DNA of 64,000 nucleotides from Ehretia macrophylla (taxonomy: Eukaryota; Streptophyta; Magnoliopsida; Boraginales; Ehretiaceae): NCBI GenBank assembly GCA_037974665.1, contig CM075773.1, forward strand, positions 34,391,080-34,455,079. Reading direction: 5' to 3'. The translations under genes were made by a program, and so were the position numbers. Within the stretch, counting starts at the first letter, position 1. Each line of letters starts with the position of its first letter. Positions 37,864 to 48,462 of this stretch are shown here, one piece after another. Under the pieces are notes generated by a model. The model saw only the letters and a program-made list of their open reading frames with translations. It did not search any database and was not told the DNA's origin.

Positions 37864-40201
37864 ATGGGGAGGTCGGAGTCGGAAGATTCCCAAGTGATGG
37901 AGGTGAGATCCTACGGAGGGGATGAGAATCCGTCAAGCTCGGAGTCCGCCTCTGATAGAGATGAAGGCGATGAGAGCACAAGTGTGTCTCAAGGATCAGC
38001 TCGGCAATCTGGGCCCAGGGAGAGCGATGACGATTGCCAAGTCATTGGGGTCAGGCAGGCACAAGAGGAGGCTGAGGCGGATCTTTTGGCCGACTTGGAA
38101 GACTTGGGAGATAAAGAAGATGAGGAGCCGTTGAATCAGTTGGAGGGGGTCGAGATACCTCAGGAGTACTTAGCTGAAGCCTCCACGGCGGAGCCGATCG
38201 AAGCAGTCCTGGTTAGGGCTGTCCGACCTCGGAGCTCAGCTACAGCCAGTGGTTCGTCGGCTCGGGGAAAGAGAATCGAGCAGCTGTTCGCCTGTTGCAA
38301 GCGTGAGTGCCATTCCATGGTGCAAATGACCAATGCCAAGTTGAGGAACTGGTTAGTAGATCAACACCATAAGCTGAAGGTTCCAGGTCAACACGAGTCA
38401 GCTTGCTATCCTCCTCCCGACCACTTTACCATTTATGACCTTGCATTTGATGTCATTCAGCTCCCACTTCCCAGCTTCATCACCACCATCTTGAATATTT
38501 TGCACTCAGTCCAGGCCAAATGTCGCCGAATGGTTGGGCCGTGTTGGTGGCATTCTATGTGTTCTGCCTTGAGAAGGAAGTAGAGCCGACCCTGCACTGG
38601 TTCAGGCAGTTCTTTGTGTGCAAGCCCAACCCGAAGCAGCCAGGGTGGTTTCACTTCGTAGCTCAGGTCGGCAACTGCATATTCACCAAGTGGCATTCTT
38701 CCAACAAGGGCTGCCACAACGACTATTACTGGGTGGAGCCGGCGGTGAACTCGGGTTTCAGGTCGGATTGGAGTCCGGGCTTGAAGAAGGATGTGAACAA
38801 TGATCCCAAGCTTTTAGAGGCAGAACTCGCCGAGGTCGGGGTGCTGACACCCAAGCCGGGGATATTAATCGACATCGATAGTGTGCTCAAATGGGAGCGG
38901 ATCTGGGACTCTAAGTTATTTGGTAGGGAGCCCGATCTCTCGAAGGATCATCCCCACTTGCTTCCCGAGCTTGAAAAGGATGCGGGGCCTAGCTCAGCTG
39001 AGGGTCAGTTTGCAAGATCAGCGCCCGACCTCCCCAAATATCCTGACTGCCAGTCTTTTTAGGTCGGCCTTCGGCTCTTTCTCACTTCTTTTCTCTACTC
39101 TTTTTCAGGTATGGCAGATACGAAAAAGCTTGCTTATGCCCATGTGAGAAAGAAGAATGAGGCCAGCGGCGAAATCTCAGCTCGGTCCGGCTTGGGCTCC
39201 GCCGCTCAGGGTTAGAGGCAGCGGCCCAACGGCCAAGTGAGGGAGGTCGGCGCCGAGGTGACTTCAAAGGGGACCTCAGGGTCTCCCTTGCCCAAGAAAT
39301 CAGGTTCGGGAGTGGCGATCCCGGAGCGCTCAGCGTCCCGCCATGATAGCAAGAAGCGGCCTCTGGCCGAATACTCCGGGAAAGGCAAGGCCACGGAGGT
39401 GAGCCCTCCCAACAAAGATTTCATGGAGGCAACCAAGGTGACTCGCGATCCCAAGATGGCGATGGTCCCAGCGGAGCAGCTTTCGCTCGACTTGAGGACG
39501 GCCATAGTCACGGTGAGACATTTTTTACTATGTTGATATGGTTATGTTTTTCAGCTCGGCTGATCGTTTCACTGTCTTTTGTGCAGGCCGAGTCCTACAT
39601 CCTTTCCACTCCTAGCTTTTTGGCCAGGGCTCAGGCTCATTGCGTCAAGCTCGAGCAGAGATACATCGATGCCCGAGCCGAGCTTGAGGCTCTGAGGGAG
39701 GAGGCCGCCCAGAGGCGCAAGGCGGACATGTCGGAGATTGACTGGCTGAGCAAGGAGCTCGAGGCGGAGAAATCCTGACGTGAGGCCAGAGCCAAGGATG
39801 TCGAGAGCTACAAGCTGGAGAGGCGCGAAGCCGAGGCGAAGCTCCGGGATCTGTTAGATCGGGTCGGCCCTCAAGGGGAGAAGGCGGTGGAAGCCTTTAA
39901 GTCCAGCGAGGCTGCCGTGGACTGGTTGGCCACAGAAAGTGGTGCTATGGCCAAGTACGCCGAGCTGGAGTACTACTTCCGGGGCCAAGTCGCAGCTCGG
40001 GAGAGAGCGAAGACCTTCTTCCCCGCCTCCAAGAATGATTACATCGAAATCTTAGAGGCTCCGCCGCCGGAGTTTTGGGAGATTCTTAAGCTCCCGGCCG
40101 ACCTGACGTCCCAGGCTAAAGAGGTGATCAAATTTGTCCAGGAGGGCATGGACCAGGTCGGGGACGAGGCTGACGCGACCACCCCCACCGCTCCTAAGTA
40201 G
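37864..40201 (+). pseudogene. Extra gene of the Tat element, opposite strand (Transposase_28-like), broken
   Basis: An acidic, Ser-rich N-terminus (from 37864) leads into a region with 'YPPPDHFTIYDLAFDV...LPLPSF', then from 38520 in another frame 'NGWAVLVAFYVFC' and 'GWFHFVA'. This resembles the 'putative gypsy type transposon' family (Pfam PF04195) as I recall it. A single-base loss in an A run near 38518 breaks the frame. Downstream parts (39104-39512, 39587-40201) join through a likely intron at 39513-39586 (GTGAGA...GCAG) and encode an Ala/Glu/Arg-rich coiled coil. In-frame stops occur near 39213 and 39776. Some Tat elements carry an extra ORF between pol and the 3' LTR in either orientation; its role is unknown. 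'Transposase' is a database label, and no catalytic motif is visible. Confidence 0.7.
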
Positions 40202-40737
40202 ATTTTGTAAAGTCGCCTGGGTCGGGCTTTTGTAATTTTGCCCAGGTTGGGCTTGTGTAATCGTATTTCAATTTAATGAAATGTCTATTTTATTTTTATT
40301 TGCGTTTTGGTCGAGTTTGTACACGTGTACCTTTTTTTTCGCAAATTTTTCTTAAGTAGGGTTGGACCAATTTAATGGACCATTCAAACTTAAGCATAAT
40401 GAACCGAGCTGGACGCGATTAATGAATTATCATCCTAATCCGAGCTGGTTAATTGGGCAATTGTATAATCGTCGCCGACCTGGGCTCGTCAGTCCGATTT
40501 AAAATTGGTCAAACTACTATTGACAAATGTTGAGCTCGAGTTTAGACCCGAACTAACATGCCGACCTGAAGTCGGATTATACCGAGTTGGACCTTAATCC
40601 GAACTGGCAAAGCTAACCAATGTATTATTGATTATTCCCGAGCTGGAGCGTAGTTCGAGCTGGTTTACTTTATCATTAGCTCGTAATTAAGTATGGCCAC
40701 CGCGTTAATCCGAGTTGGTAGTAGCTTTGTAGCTGAG
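40202..40737. other. Element spacer between antisense gene and tandem repeats
   Basis: Non-coding. The phrase ccgagctgg and variants recur in direct orientation. An aatgaa-type signal near 40277 could end the plus-strand transcript. Confidence 0.5.
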
Positions 40738-41020
40738 GCGCTTGGGCCCGGGTCAGGCATTGCGCTGATTAGGTGCTTGGGCCCGGGTCGGGCATTGCAC
40801 TAGTTTACAAAATGCATTGTATTGAATTTGTACATGGAGTACTTGGGCTCGGGGGTCGATTACAGATAATGTTTTGGCTCGGGGCCTTAACAAAATATTC
40901 TGGCTCGGGGGCCATTACATTGTATTTCAGCTCAGGGGCCGTGACAATAGATTTCGACTCGGGGCCAATAAAAGAGATTTCAGCTCGGGGCCGTTACAAA
41001 AAGATTTCGGCTCGGGGCCT
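40738..41020 (+). repeat. Minisatellites abutting the end of pol
   Basis: Two units of about 33 bp (gcttgggcccgggtcnggca) at 40738-40802 are followed by six units of 26-28 bp of the form nGCTCGGGGCCnttacaa...atttc at about 40876-41020. The array stops exactly at the pol stop codon (41021-41023, read on the minus strand). Confidence 0.85.
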
Positions 41021-44000
41021 TTAGACAAAATACCGCTTCAGGTGTTCTGAGTGCCATGCATTCTTCAATAGTTTCCCGTTCTTGTCGCAGAGGTAGAAGG
41101 TCCCAGGTCGGACTTCTTTCACGACTTCGTACAGTCCCTCCTAGGTCAGGGAGAGCTTGTTACTTGAGTGCGGCAAAAAGATGACCTTTTTTAGTACAAG
41201 GTAGCCAACCTTAATAGGCTTAGGCTTGACCTGCTTGGCAAAGGCTCTTTGTATGGCAGCTTTGCTGGCCAGCATTCTGATTTGAGCTTTAGCTCGGAGC
41301 TCTTCGGCGAGGTCGAGCTCTTCACGGATCAGTGCTCCGTTTATTTCTGGATCATGGTGGAGGGTTCTACTAGTCGGAGACCTGATCTCCACTGGCAGCA
41401 CCGCTTGAGTACCGAAGGTCAGCTCGAAGGGCGATTCTCCCGTTGCCGAGCTGGTGGTGGTCCGTTGAGCCCACAGCACCTCGGGAAGAATCGATGCCCA
41501 CTGGCCATTTGCTTTCTTCAACTTGGTTTTCAGACCCTTAGGCACTCCAAATCGGCAAATGATGTTTTTCCATACGAAATCCTAAGCCGCCTTTTCTGTT
41601 ATTCTAGCAACACCTTCAGTCTAAGGCCATTTAGTGAAGTAGTCTACAGCTATGAATGCATGCTTCTTTTGGCCAACACTGGTTGGCAATGGGCCGATGA
41701 TATCTAGACCCCATTGATAGAATGGCCACGGGCTTATCATCACCGTGAGGTCCACTGCTGACTTTCTCTGTATATTGGCGAACCTTTGGCAGGTGTCGCA
41801 CTTTTTTACATACTGTTTGGTATCTAGTTCTAAGGTTGGCCAGAAATAGTCTTGTCTCAATGCCTTCCGAGCTAGAGCCTTGCCTCCCAAGTAGTTTCCA
41901 CATACTCCTTCATGGATTTCCCTGAGTACATAGTTTCCCTTCTCGGGACCGACACATTTCAATAGAGGCCAAGTGTAGGCTCTCTTGTAGAGTTGCCCGG
42001 CTATTATGAAAAACCTTGAGGCCTGTTTCATGAGCTTTCGAGTTGCTTTTTCATCCTCCGGGGTTATACCCCCCTCCAAGTAGTCCATGATTGGTTTGGT
42101 CCAATCTGGGCTTAAATTGAGCTCGGATACGGCTGGCATCTCCAATTGGATACTAGGTTCAGACACTTCCTCCACGTGGACTAGGGCAGGTCGGCTCTCA
42201 CCCAAGGCCAACCTAGACAGAGCATCAGCCTTCATATTCTCCTCCCTCGAGATTTGTTGTATCGTGAACCCCTTGAGCCCTGAGGCCAAGTCCTTGACTC
42301 TGTTGAGGTAGGCCAGCATGACATTATCCTTAGCTTCGAACTCTCCCGATATCTGGCTAGCAACCAATTGAGAGTCGGTGCTCTAGTCAATTGTTTGTGC
42401 CCCGAGCTGAGCTGTAATTTTCAACCCCGCGATAACTGCTTCATACTCAGCTTCATTGTTGGATGCCGGGAAGGCGAACTTGAGGGAGTATTGGTGCTCA
42501 TGCCGGGTCGGGTAGAGGATGACCACCCCAGCTCCGCTTTCAGACTTCCCGGATGCCCCGTCCACATAGACTTTTCACACATCCTCTAGGTCATGTTCGG
42601 CTCGGCCAGTGCATTCCACCACAAGGTCCGCGATGGCTTAGGCTTTGATAGCTGTTTTGGGCTGGTAGGTGATGTCAAATTGACTCAACTCAATCGCCCA
42701 TTTGTGCATGATGGATTTGAGTGGGGCATCTGTCATGACCTTAATTGGATAAGCGTCAAAGTAGGGCTTCAGTTTTTTTGTTGCAGTGATAAGCGCGAGG
42801 GCGAGTTTTTCCAAAGAGGAGTACCTCGCCTCGGCCCCTTGCAAGGTTTTGCTGACATAATATACCGGCTTTTGCTCCTTCCCTTCTTCACGGACCAGTG
42901 TTGCCGCCACTGATGTGCCTGAACAGGCCAAGTATAGTACCAGCTCCTCCCTCACCTCAGGTCAGAATAGCAGGGGTGGCGAAGCCAAGTACATTTTCAG
43001 CTCCTAGAAGGCATCCTGGCACTCTCTAGTCCATTCGAAGTTCTTAGGATTCCTCAATATTTTGAACAAAGGAGCACATTTGTCGGCCGACCTGGACATG
43101 AATCTGCTCAGCGCCGCGACCTTGCCCGCGAGCACCTAGACGTCCTTCACGCAAGTCGGCGACGCTAGGTCAAGTATCGCCTGAACCTTCTCCGGGTTGG
43201 CTTCAATTCCACGGGCTGTGACCATGAAGCCGAGAAACTTTCCCGCCTTGACGCCGAATGCGCACTTTTCTGGGTTCAGCTTTATCCCAAAGTACTCCAT
43301 TACGGCGAAGGCTTCAGCCAGGTCGGCTACATGGTCTTCCACCCTTCTGCTCTTTACCAATATGTCATCTACATAGATCTCCATATTTTGGCAAATCTGA
43401 TTTTTGAAAGCCTTGTTCACCATCTGAGTGTAGATAACTCCAGCATTCTTAAGGCCAAAAGGCATGACCTCATAATAGTAGAGACCTTTATCGGTGGTGA
43501 AGGCAGTCTTCTCTTTGTCTCCCGGAGCCATCTTAATCTGGTTATAGCCTTTAAAGGCGTCCATGAAAGAGAGTAGCTCGAACCCGAAGGAGGCATCCAC
43601 CATCTGATCAATCCGAGGTTGAGGGAAACAGTCCTTGGGGCAAGCCTTGTTGAGGTCGGTAAAGTCGATGCACAATCTCCGTCCGCCTGAGAACTTGGCC
43701 ACCAATACCACGTTGGATAGCCAGGTCGGGTATTGGATCTCCTTTATGTGACCGTCGTTTACCAACTTGTCCACCTCCTCCGCTATGATCTGTTGCTTAT
43801 CATAATGGAAGTGCCTGTGCTTCTGCTTTATCGGATAGTGATTCGGGTCGGCATTCAGGTGATGCTCAATCACAGCTGGGTCAATACCTGTCATGTCAGA
43901 AGCAGACCATGCAAATATGTGTTCATTTTTCAAAAGGAATTAGCTTATACCTTTCTTGAGGTCATGAGAGAGTTCACTTCCGATCTTTGCTCTCTTGGCT

Positions 44001-44605
44001 TCATCGGAGAGCTCCACCTCTTGAAGGTCTTTAGCCGGGCTCCCTCGCTTAGCATCCCTCTTCTCTTCGGGCAAATTCGGTCCCCAACCAACCTGATATT
44101 TGGGTCGGAGAGAGTTTTCGTAACATTCCCGAGCTGAGAGCTGGGCTCCGTGGATGGTGGCCGTGCCAGTAGGGGTCGAGAATTTCAGGGCCTGGTGGTA
44201 AGTTGAAGGGACGGCCCTGAAATAATTAAGTGCCACCCGACCCAGGATCCCATTGTAAGTAGAGTTGCAATCCATTACAATGAAGTAGGCCTGCATCGAA
44301 ACTCGCTTGTCTTCGTCTTCCAATTTCAGGGGGAGGTTAATAACTCCTTCAGCTCGGTGGGCATGCCCGGTGAATCCAGCTAAGGTGCCCCTCAACGGTC
44401 TGAGCCGGCTTCTGTCCAATCCTATTTGTTCAAATGCCCTCAAGAATAAGACTTCTGCCGAGCTCCCGGTGTCCACCATCAGCCTCTTCACGGTGAAGTT
44501 GGCTATTTTGGCGCTGATCACCAGCGGGTCGTCATGGGACAATATCACACCCTCCAAATCTTCTGAGGAGAAGGTAAGCTCCTCCACCCAAGGGTTGGAC
44601 CCCAT
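41021..44605 (-). pseudogene. pol: pol of the Tat element: protease, RT, RNase H x2, integrase
   Basis: One frame runs from 44605 to the stop at 41021, cut by about ten in-frame stops (for example at 43940, 43136, 42383, 41621 and 41141). Protease: VDTGSS near residue 45 from 44605. RT: motif YVDD at 43364-43375, preceded by CIDFTDLNKACPKD and MPFGLKNAG. First RNase H: about 42955-42638. Second RNase H: YVDGAS through TDSQLV to ADALSRLA, about 42565-42200. Integrase: the zinc motif keeps its first His and both Cys, but the second His is Tyr (GNY for the usual GNH). The first catalytic Asp (GLDIIGP) remains, while roughly 65 codons around the second Asp and the Glu are absent near 41545-41560 without changing frame. 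Products would act in the virus-like particle; this copy cannot make them. Confidence 0.9.
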
Positions 44606-46011
44606 GCCGGCCCGTACTCTCTTCCGGCCCGAACATAACCCTTCCTGCCAGCCGATGTCTCCCCACCCGACGCCAATCCTCCCGCGATGGTCTCAATCAC
44701 AGCCAGACGTCTGCCCCCGGCTTGGCGCCTGGGTGGACTTCTCTCTCTATCTCTTTGGTCTTGGCTTCGGGTTGGCTGGTGATCTACATACCTCCGGAGG
44801 TGACCTCGGGTTATTAGCGCTTCGATCTCCTGTTTCAAGTCTTTGCACTCCTCGGTGGTGTGGCCGTAGTCCATATGGTAGTGGCAATACTTGGTTTTAT
44901 TGCGCTTTTCAGGTCGGCCTTTCATCCTCGGGGCTGGAGGTAGGTGGTTCTGGTGCTGGATCTCCATCAGGATTTGCTCCCTTGAGGTGTTAAGGGGGGT
45001 GAACATGGTGAACCAGGGGTTCTGCTTTGGCTGTTGAGGTTGCTTGCCACGGTCACTTTGGACCTTACTCCCAGGCTGGGCTCGGGAGGTCTCTCCCCTC
45101 TTTTCGGCTTCCTTCTCCTTGTTATCATCCTTCTTGGCTTGGTGGATTTCTTTCGAGTGTATGTACCTTTCTGCTCGTACCATCAGCTCGGCTACAGTAT
45201 CCACGGGGTCGATGGCCAGGGAAGAGGTAAGGGGTCCCAACCTGAGCCTACTTTGGTAAGCCATTAACGCCATAGAATCCTCCAGGTTGGGAATCCTAAG
45301 GGTCTCCTCATTGAATCGGGCCGTGTAAGCCTTCAAACTTTCTCCTTTGTGCTGCTTCACTGTCAGTAATGATGAGGTATGATGTGTTGCACGTCGGCTT
45401 CCAGCGAAGCGGGACCAGAAAGCCTCGGCCAGCTGATGAAAACTTGCAATAGAGCTAGGACGAAGTTTTTGGAACCAGTCCAGGGCATTGCCAACCAGGG
45501 TGGTCGGGAATGTCTTCGTCTTCATGAGGTCGGTCATATCATGCAGAGTCATATGGTGATTAAAGTTGAGCAGGTGGCTGGCCGGGTCTCCGTCCCCGTT
45601 ATAGACGGCCAGGTTGGGCATCCGGTTGCCGGTGGGTAATGGCGTTGCCAGCACCTCGGGCGAGAGTGGGCTTACGCCGAGCTGGTTAATGACCTTGGCT
45701 ATGGCAGCCGCAGTCTTGGCCTGCTCGGGGTCGGCTTGGGCTGCCCTGTTACCTCTCGCCTCCACGAGTATCACCTCCGACTCAAGGAAGCCTTCTCCGT
45801 CTTGTCCTCGAGTTTGCCCCGGGGCTGGAATACGAAAATGTGGACGCGCGGGCCGCGGCGTAGCTGCTTGTGGAACTGGGGGTTCCGCAACTAGCCAAGC
45901 TACCTGGTCCTTTAGCTCCTGGAATATTTTAAGCATCATCCTCATCTCCGGCAATCGGCTAGAGTTGAGGTTTCCATCTGTAGAGGGGTTGATTTCTGAG
46001 GCTAAGTGCAT
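44545..46011 (-). CDS. gag: gag of the Tat element, 488 aa
   Basis: Uninterrupted. A variable N-terminus (to about 110) precedes a Retrotrans_gag capsid-like domain (NALDWFQKL ... AFWSRF ... QHKGESLKAYTARF ... MVRAERYI, about 190-310). A Lys/Glu-rich linker follows, then a CHYHMDYGHTTEEC zinc-knuckle-like motif at about 400. Gag forms the particle that packages element RNA. It is in a different frame from pol: the pol frame opens by 44605, so the two overlap by about 60 bp. In related elements gag and protease are often one frame, so this is either a frameshift site or a one-base indel near the gag end. Confidence 0.9.
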   Translation of the reverse strand: MHLASEINPSTDGNLNSSRLPEMRMMLKIFQELKDQVAWLVAEPPVPQAATPRPARPHFRIPAPGQTRGQDGEGFLESEVILVEARGNRAAQADPEQAKTAAAIAKVINQLGVSPLSPEVLATPLPTGNRMPNLAVYNGDGDPASHLLNFNHHMTLHDMTDLMKTKTFPTTLVGNALDWFQKLRPSSIASFHQLAEAFWSRFAGSRRATHHTSSLLTVKQHKGESLKAYTARFNEETLRIPNLEDSMALMAYQSRLRLGPLTSSLAIDPVDTVAELMVRAERYIHSKEIHQAKKDDNKEKEAEKRGETSRAQPGSKVQSDRGKQPQQPKQNPWFTMFTPLNTSREQILMEIQHQNHLPPAPRMKGRPEKRNKTKYCHYHMDYGHTTEECKDLKQEIEALITRGHLRRYVDHQPTRSQDQRDRERSPPRRQAGGRRLAVIETIAGGLASGGETSAGRKGYVRAGREYGPAWGPTLGWRSLPSPQKIWRV

Positions 46012-46181
46012 ACGCTGACTCGTTCCAACGTCAGTTTAGGTTAGATCTTGGCTAGGCACCTGCGTGGTTTCGAGGTCCTCGTCCGGGTTGGGCGAGTCCT
46101 CTACCGGTGCGCTGTGGCTTCTAGTTTGCACCATGATGGTTTCTCAATGAGTGGTGAGAAGAGTGATAGAAATAACTCATT

Positions 46182-46198
46182 TCCCACAGACGGCGCCA
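46182..46198 (-). other. Primer binding site
   Basis: On the minus strand, TGGCGCCGTCTGTGGGA lies 3 nt inside the 5' LTR. TGG pairs with the CCA end of a tRNA, as expected for minus-strand priming. I did not identify the tRNA. Confidence 0.8.
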
Positions 46199-46201
46199 AA
46201 C

Positions 46202-46707
46202 TGTCGAGGTCGGAAACCTCGCAGCTGAGATTGGGTAGCTAAGCTTTGTCAAGCTAGACTTTCAGGTTGGCTTCCGAGCTGAACTTTCAGGTTGGCCTCC
46301 GAGGTGAACTTTAAGGTTGGCCTCCGAGTTGAATATTCAGGTCGGCCACTTGACCTACACAAGGAAAGAGAAGGAAAAGGCGGGGTGATGACCTGAATTT
46401 TCCCCTCCGGCGTGTGAATGATTAGTATGTCCGAGTTGGCAAATTAGCTAAAAGCATGAATGATCAGTTCCCCCGAAATGAAAGGGGTGGTGCTCTATTT
46501 ATACTAAATTCTGAGCCGACAGCATTTAATGCGGTGCAGCTTTATGTCCCATCAGAACAACTGTTTGCCGAGGTCGGGATTTTCCGGGGTCGGGGTGAAG
46601 TTGCACCAGCATCCAGGTCGGGAATTAGCTGAATGTGCTGAGCTTAGCTCGGATTAGCCCAACTCAGCTCGGCGTGGGCATTTTACCTCAGCTCGGGATC
46701 CCCCTCG

Positions 46708-46710
<3 letters not shown>
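46202..46710 (-). repeat. 5' LTR of the Tat element, 509 bp
   Basis: Boundaries TG...CA match the other LTR. A TATAAATA on the minus strand (46496-46503) is placed to drive transcription into gag; the other LTR keeps it too. Roughly 46710-46470 would be U3 and the rest R-U5. Confidence 0.95.

Positions 46711-46763
<53 letters not shown>
46711..46763. repeat. (TA)n then (GA)n microsatellite
   Basis: Immediately right of the LTR: about 16 TA units and then about 10 GA units. The left flank of the element also ends in tatat, so the element inserted into a TA-rich tract. Confidence 0.9.
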
Positions 46764-47863
46764 TCATGACGATATTACTACGGGAGGTCTTTATTAGAAT
46801 ATTTTTGCTTCTCACTTTGGTCAATTAGCAATAATTTTTTGCCTTTTGTGTGGGTTTGAACTTATCCGATAAGGAATTTTGTTATCTTCGGACCGTTATA
46901 GTTATGATCACGGTTCACCGGGACTTTGGTCACTGGCTCCCCTGTCATGAGGTCACCAACTTCCTTAATTTAGGCATTTTTTTCATAGAAACTAGGAGGT
47001 AGAACCAATAAAGATTTCTTTTTCTATCTATCCCTGAAATTAAATACCTCATTCAAGAATTGGTTTTGATCGAATCCATAGACTCATAAAGCAAGATAAG
47101 AATTGCTTTATTTTTAATGTAATTTCAAACAATTGATAATCCATTGCAGAAAACTCTGCTCAATCAAGTTGACGAATTAATGTATTTCAAAATGCTAAAG
47201 TTGCGCTCTCATCACCTATCATTCTTTTTATTTTCACATTTTTCTCATGTACTTTTACCTAAAGTAATCGAGCTAGAAGTGTTACCATAATTTTTTTTTT
47301 TTTTTTTTTTTTCACGTATCCTGGGATCGTCTTGTTGTTTTTGAAGGCAATCCGTAGAACATATTCACCTTGCAATATACCGAATACACATTTATCACAT
47401 GCAATTACCTGAAAAAAATTTGCGTAAAATATCTTTAACAACCCCCTTTACGTGTTAGTACTCCAAGGACTAATAAGCGAGTTTATAACGCGCCAGACCG
47501 GTCTCAATATTTCTGGAATTACATTATTCTCACAAGGGAACTTAGTCAAAGAACATATATATAATTTGTTATATTTCTTTTGGCTAACAAACAAAAACTT
47601 AGTGTTATATAAATTTAATAATAACGTTTAAATTTGCTTTCACGAAATAATCTTCGCCAAGAAATAGTTGACACAAAAAAAATAACGACAAAAGAGTGAA
47701 AAAAAGCTCGTTAGATTGCACATAACATCCAATACATTGGCGAGGTAGAAAATTCTATTACTAGTGTACCTAAAAGTTTTAATGGATTCTCACTTTTTCT
47801 TTTCTTTTTTCCAAATTCTTCCTTGAATTTCTCATAAAATTCTTTAAAGTTCTTGGAATTCAG
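46764..47863. other. Intergenic DNA right of the Tat element
   Basis: AT-rich with no supported gene; T22 run at 47291-47312. Confidence 0.5.
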
Positions 47864-47878
47864 CAATGATACAATATT

Positions 47879-48002
47879 TTTTTATTTATTCAAAGAAGGC
47901 CTAAAAGTCTACAACACAGATTAAGAATGTGACTAGCGAAACTCGAACTTATAACATTTTACGTACGACGAGTAACATACCATTGAATCAAAACCTAAGT
48001 GG
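47879..48002 (-). mobile_element. tRNA-derived SINE, copy B, 124 bp
   Basis: Minus-strand head gccacttaggttttgattc, perfect A-box TGATTCAATGG, B-box AGTTCGAGTTTC, then taggccttctttgaataaat and an A-rich tail. Flanking 15-bp repeats at 47864-47878 and 48003-48017 agree at 12 positions. The body length equals copy A exactly. Confidence 0.7.
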
Positions 48003-48017
48003 CAATAATATGATATT

Positions 48018-48453
48018 TCCATCCTTATCTTCTTGTTAACATACGTTGGGCCTAGTGAGCTGTCTCACTTGAAACCCACATGCAATGGGCCTGGGCTGGA
48101 TCTGGCTGGTTATGGAGGTATATAACAATGACTAATTACTTGTTAAGGTGGTTGAAAATAGACACTTTCGGGGGAAAAAATAAACTTTATATTTTAATTT
48201 CAAATGAAGTTCTATACAATTTGATGCTAAAAAATGAATATGTAATTACAAATTACATCATATATTATAGATTTTTGTAAGTATGTTAAGAAATAGCACA
48301 AATCATTAACTATGATCTAGCACTTGCTTGATCAGTAGTAGAAAATAGTTATGCAGCCTAGATCCCGACAGATATACAAAACTTATTTTCTAATGCTCTT
48401 TTAAACTATAATTATTATCAAATAATACTCGTATTGAATTGTTCAGAAAGTGA
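48018..48453. other. Intergenic DNA
   Basis: AT-rich with no supported feature; ends at the duplication of the foldback element at 48463. Confidence 0.5.
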
Positions 48454-48462
48454 AAGAAAATT

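Larger units (their letters stand above)
36901..46710 (-). mobile_element. Ty3/gypsy LTR retrotransposon, Tat lineage, 9810 bp
   Basis: A complete-length element read on the minus strand: 5' LTR 46710-46202, PBS, gag, pol, an opposite-strand gene, PPT, 3' LTR 37427-36901. LTRs begin TG and end CA. Flanking tatat at 36896-36900 and 46711-46715 is a plausible 5-bp target duplication, though it lies in TA-rich DNA. Pol order is protease, RT, RNase H, second RNase H, integrase; the second RNase H is the hallmark of Tat. Hand comparison of the LTRs gives about 35 mismatches over about 509 aligned bases (roughly 93% identity), mostly transitions, plus an 18-bp length difference. The element is therefore not recent. 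Stops and an integrase deletion make it non-autonomous today. Confidence 0.93.

Noticed and set aside
40738-41020. Possible CRISPR-like array
   Set aside because: The units are contiguous and diverged with no unique spacers; it is a minisatellite in a eukaryotic element.
44307-44993. 228-aa plus-strand frame opposite gag and protease
   Set aside because: It is a shadow of the conserved minus-strand gag/pol frame and has no domain of its own. The same holds for the plus-strand frames at 45614-46018, 43733-44137 and 41249-41707.
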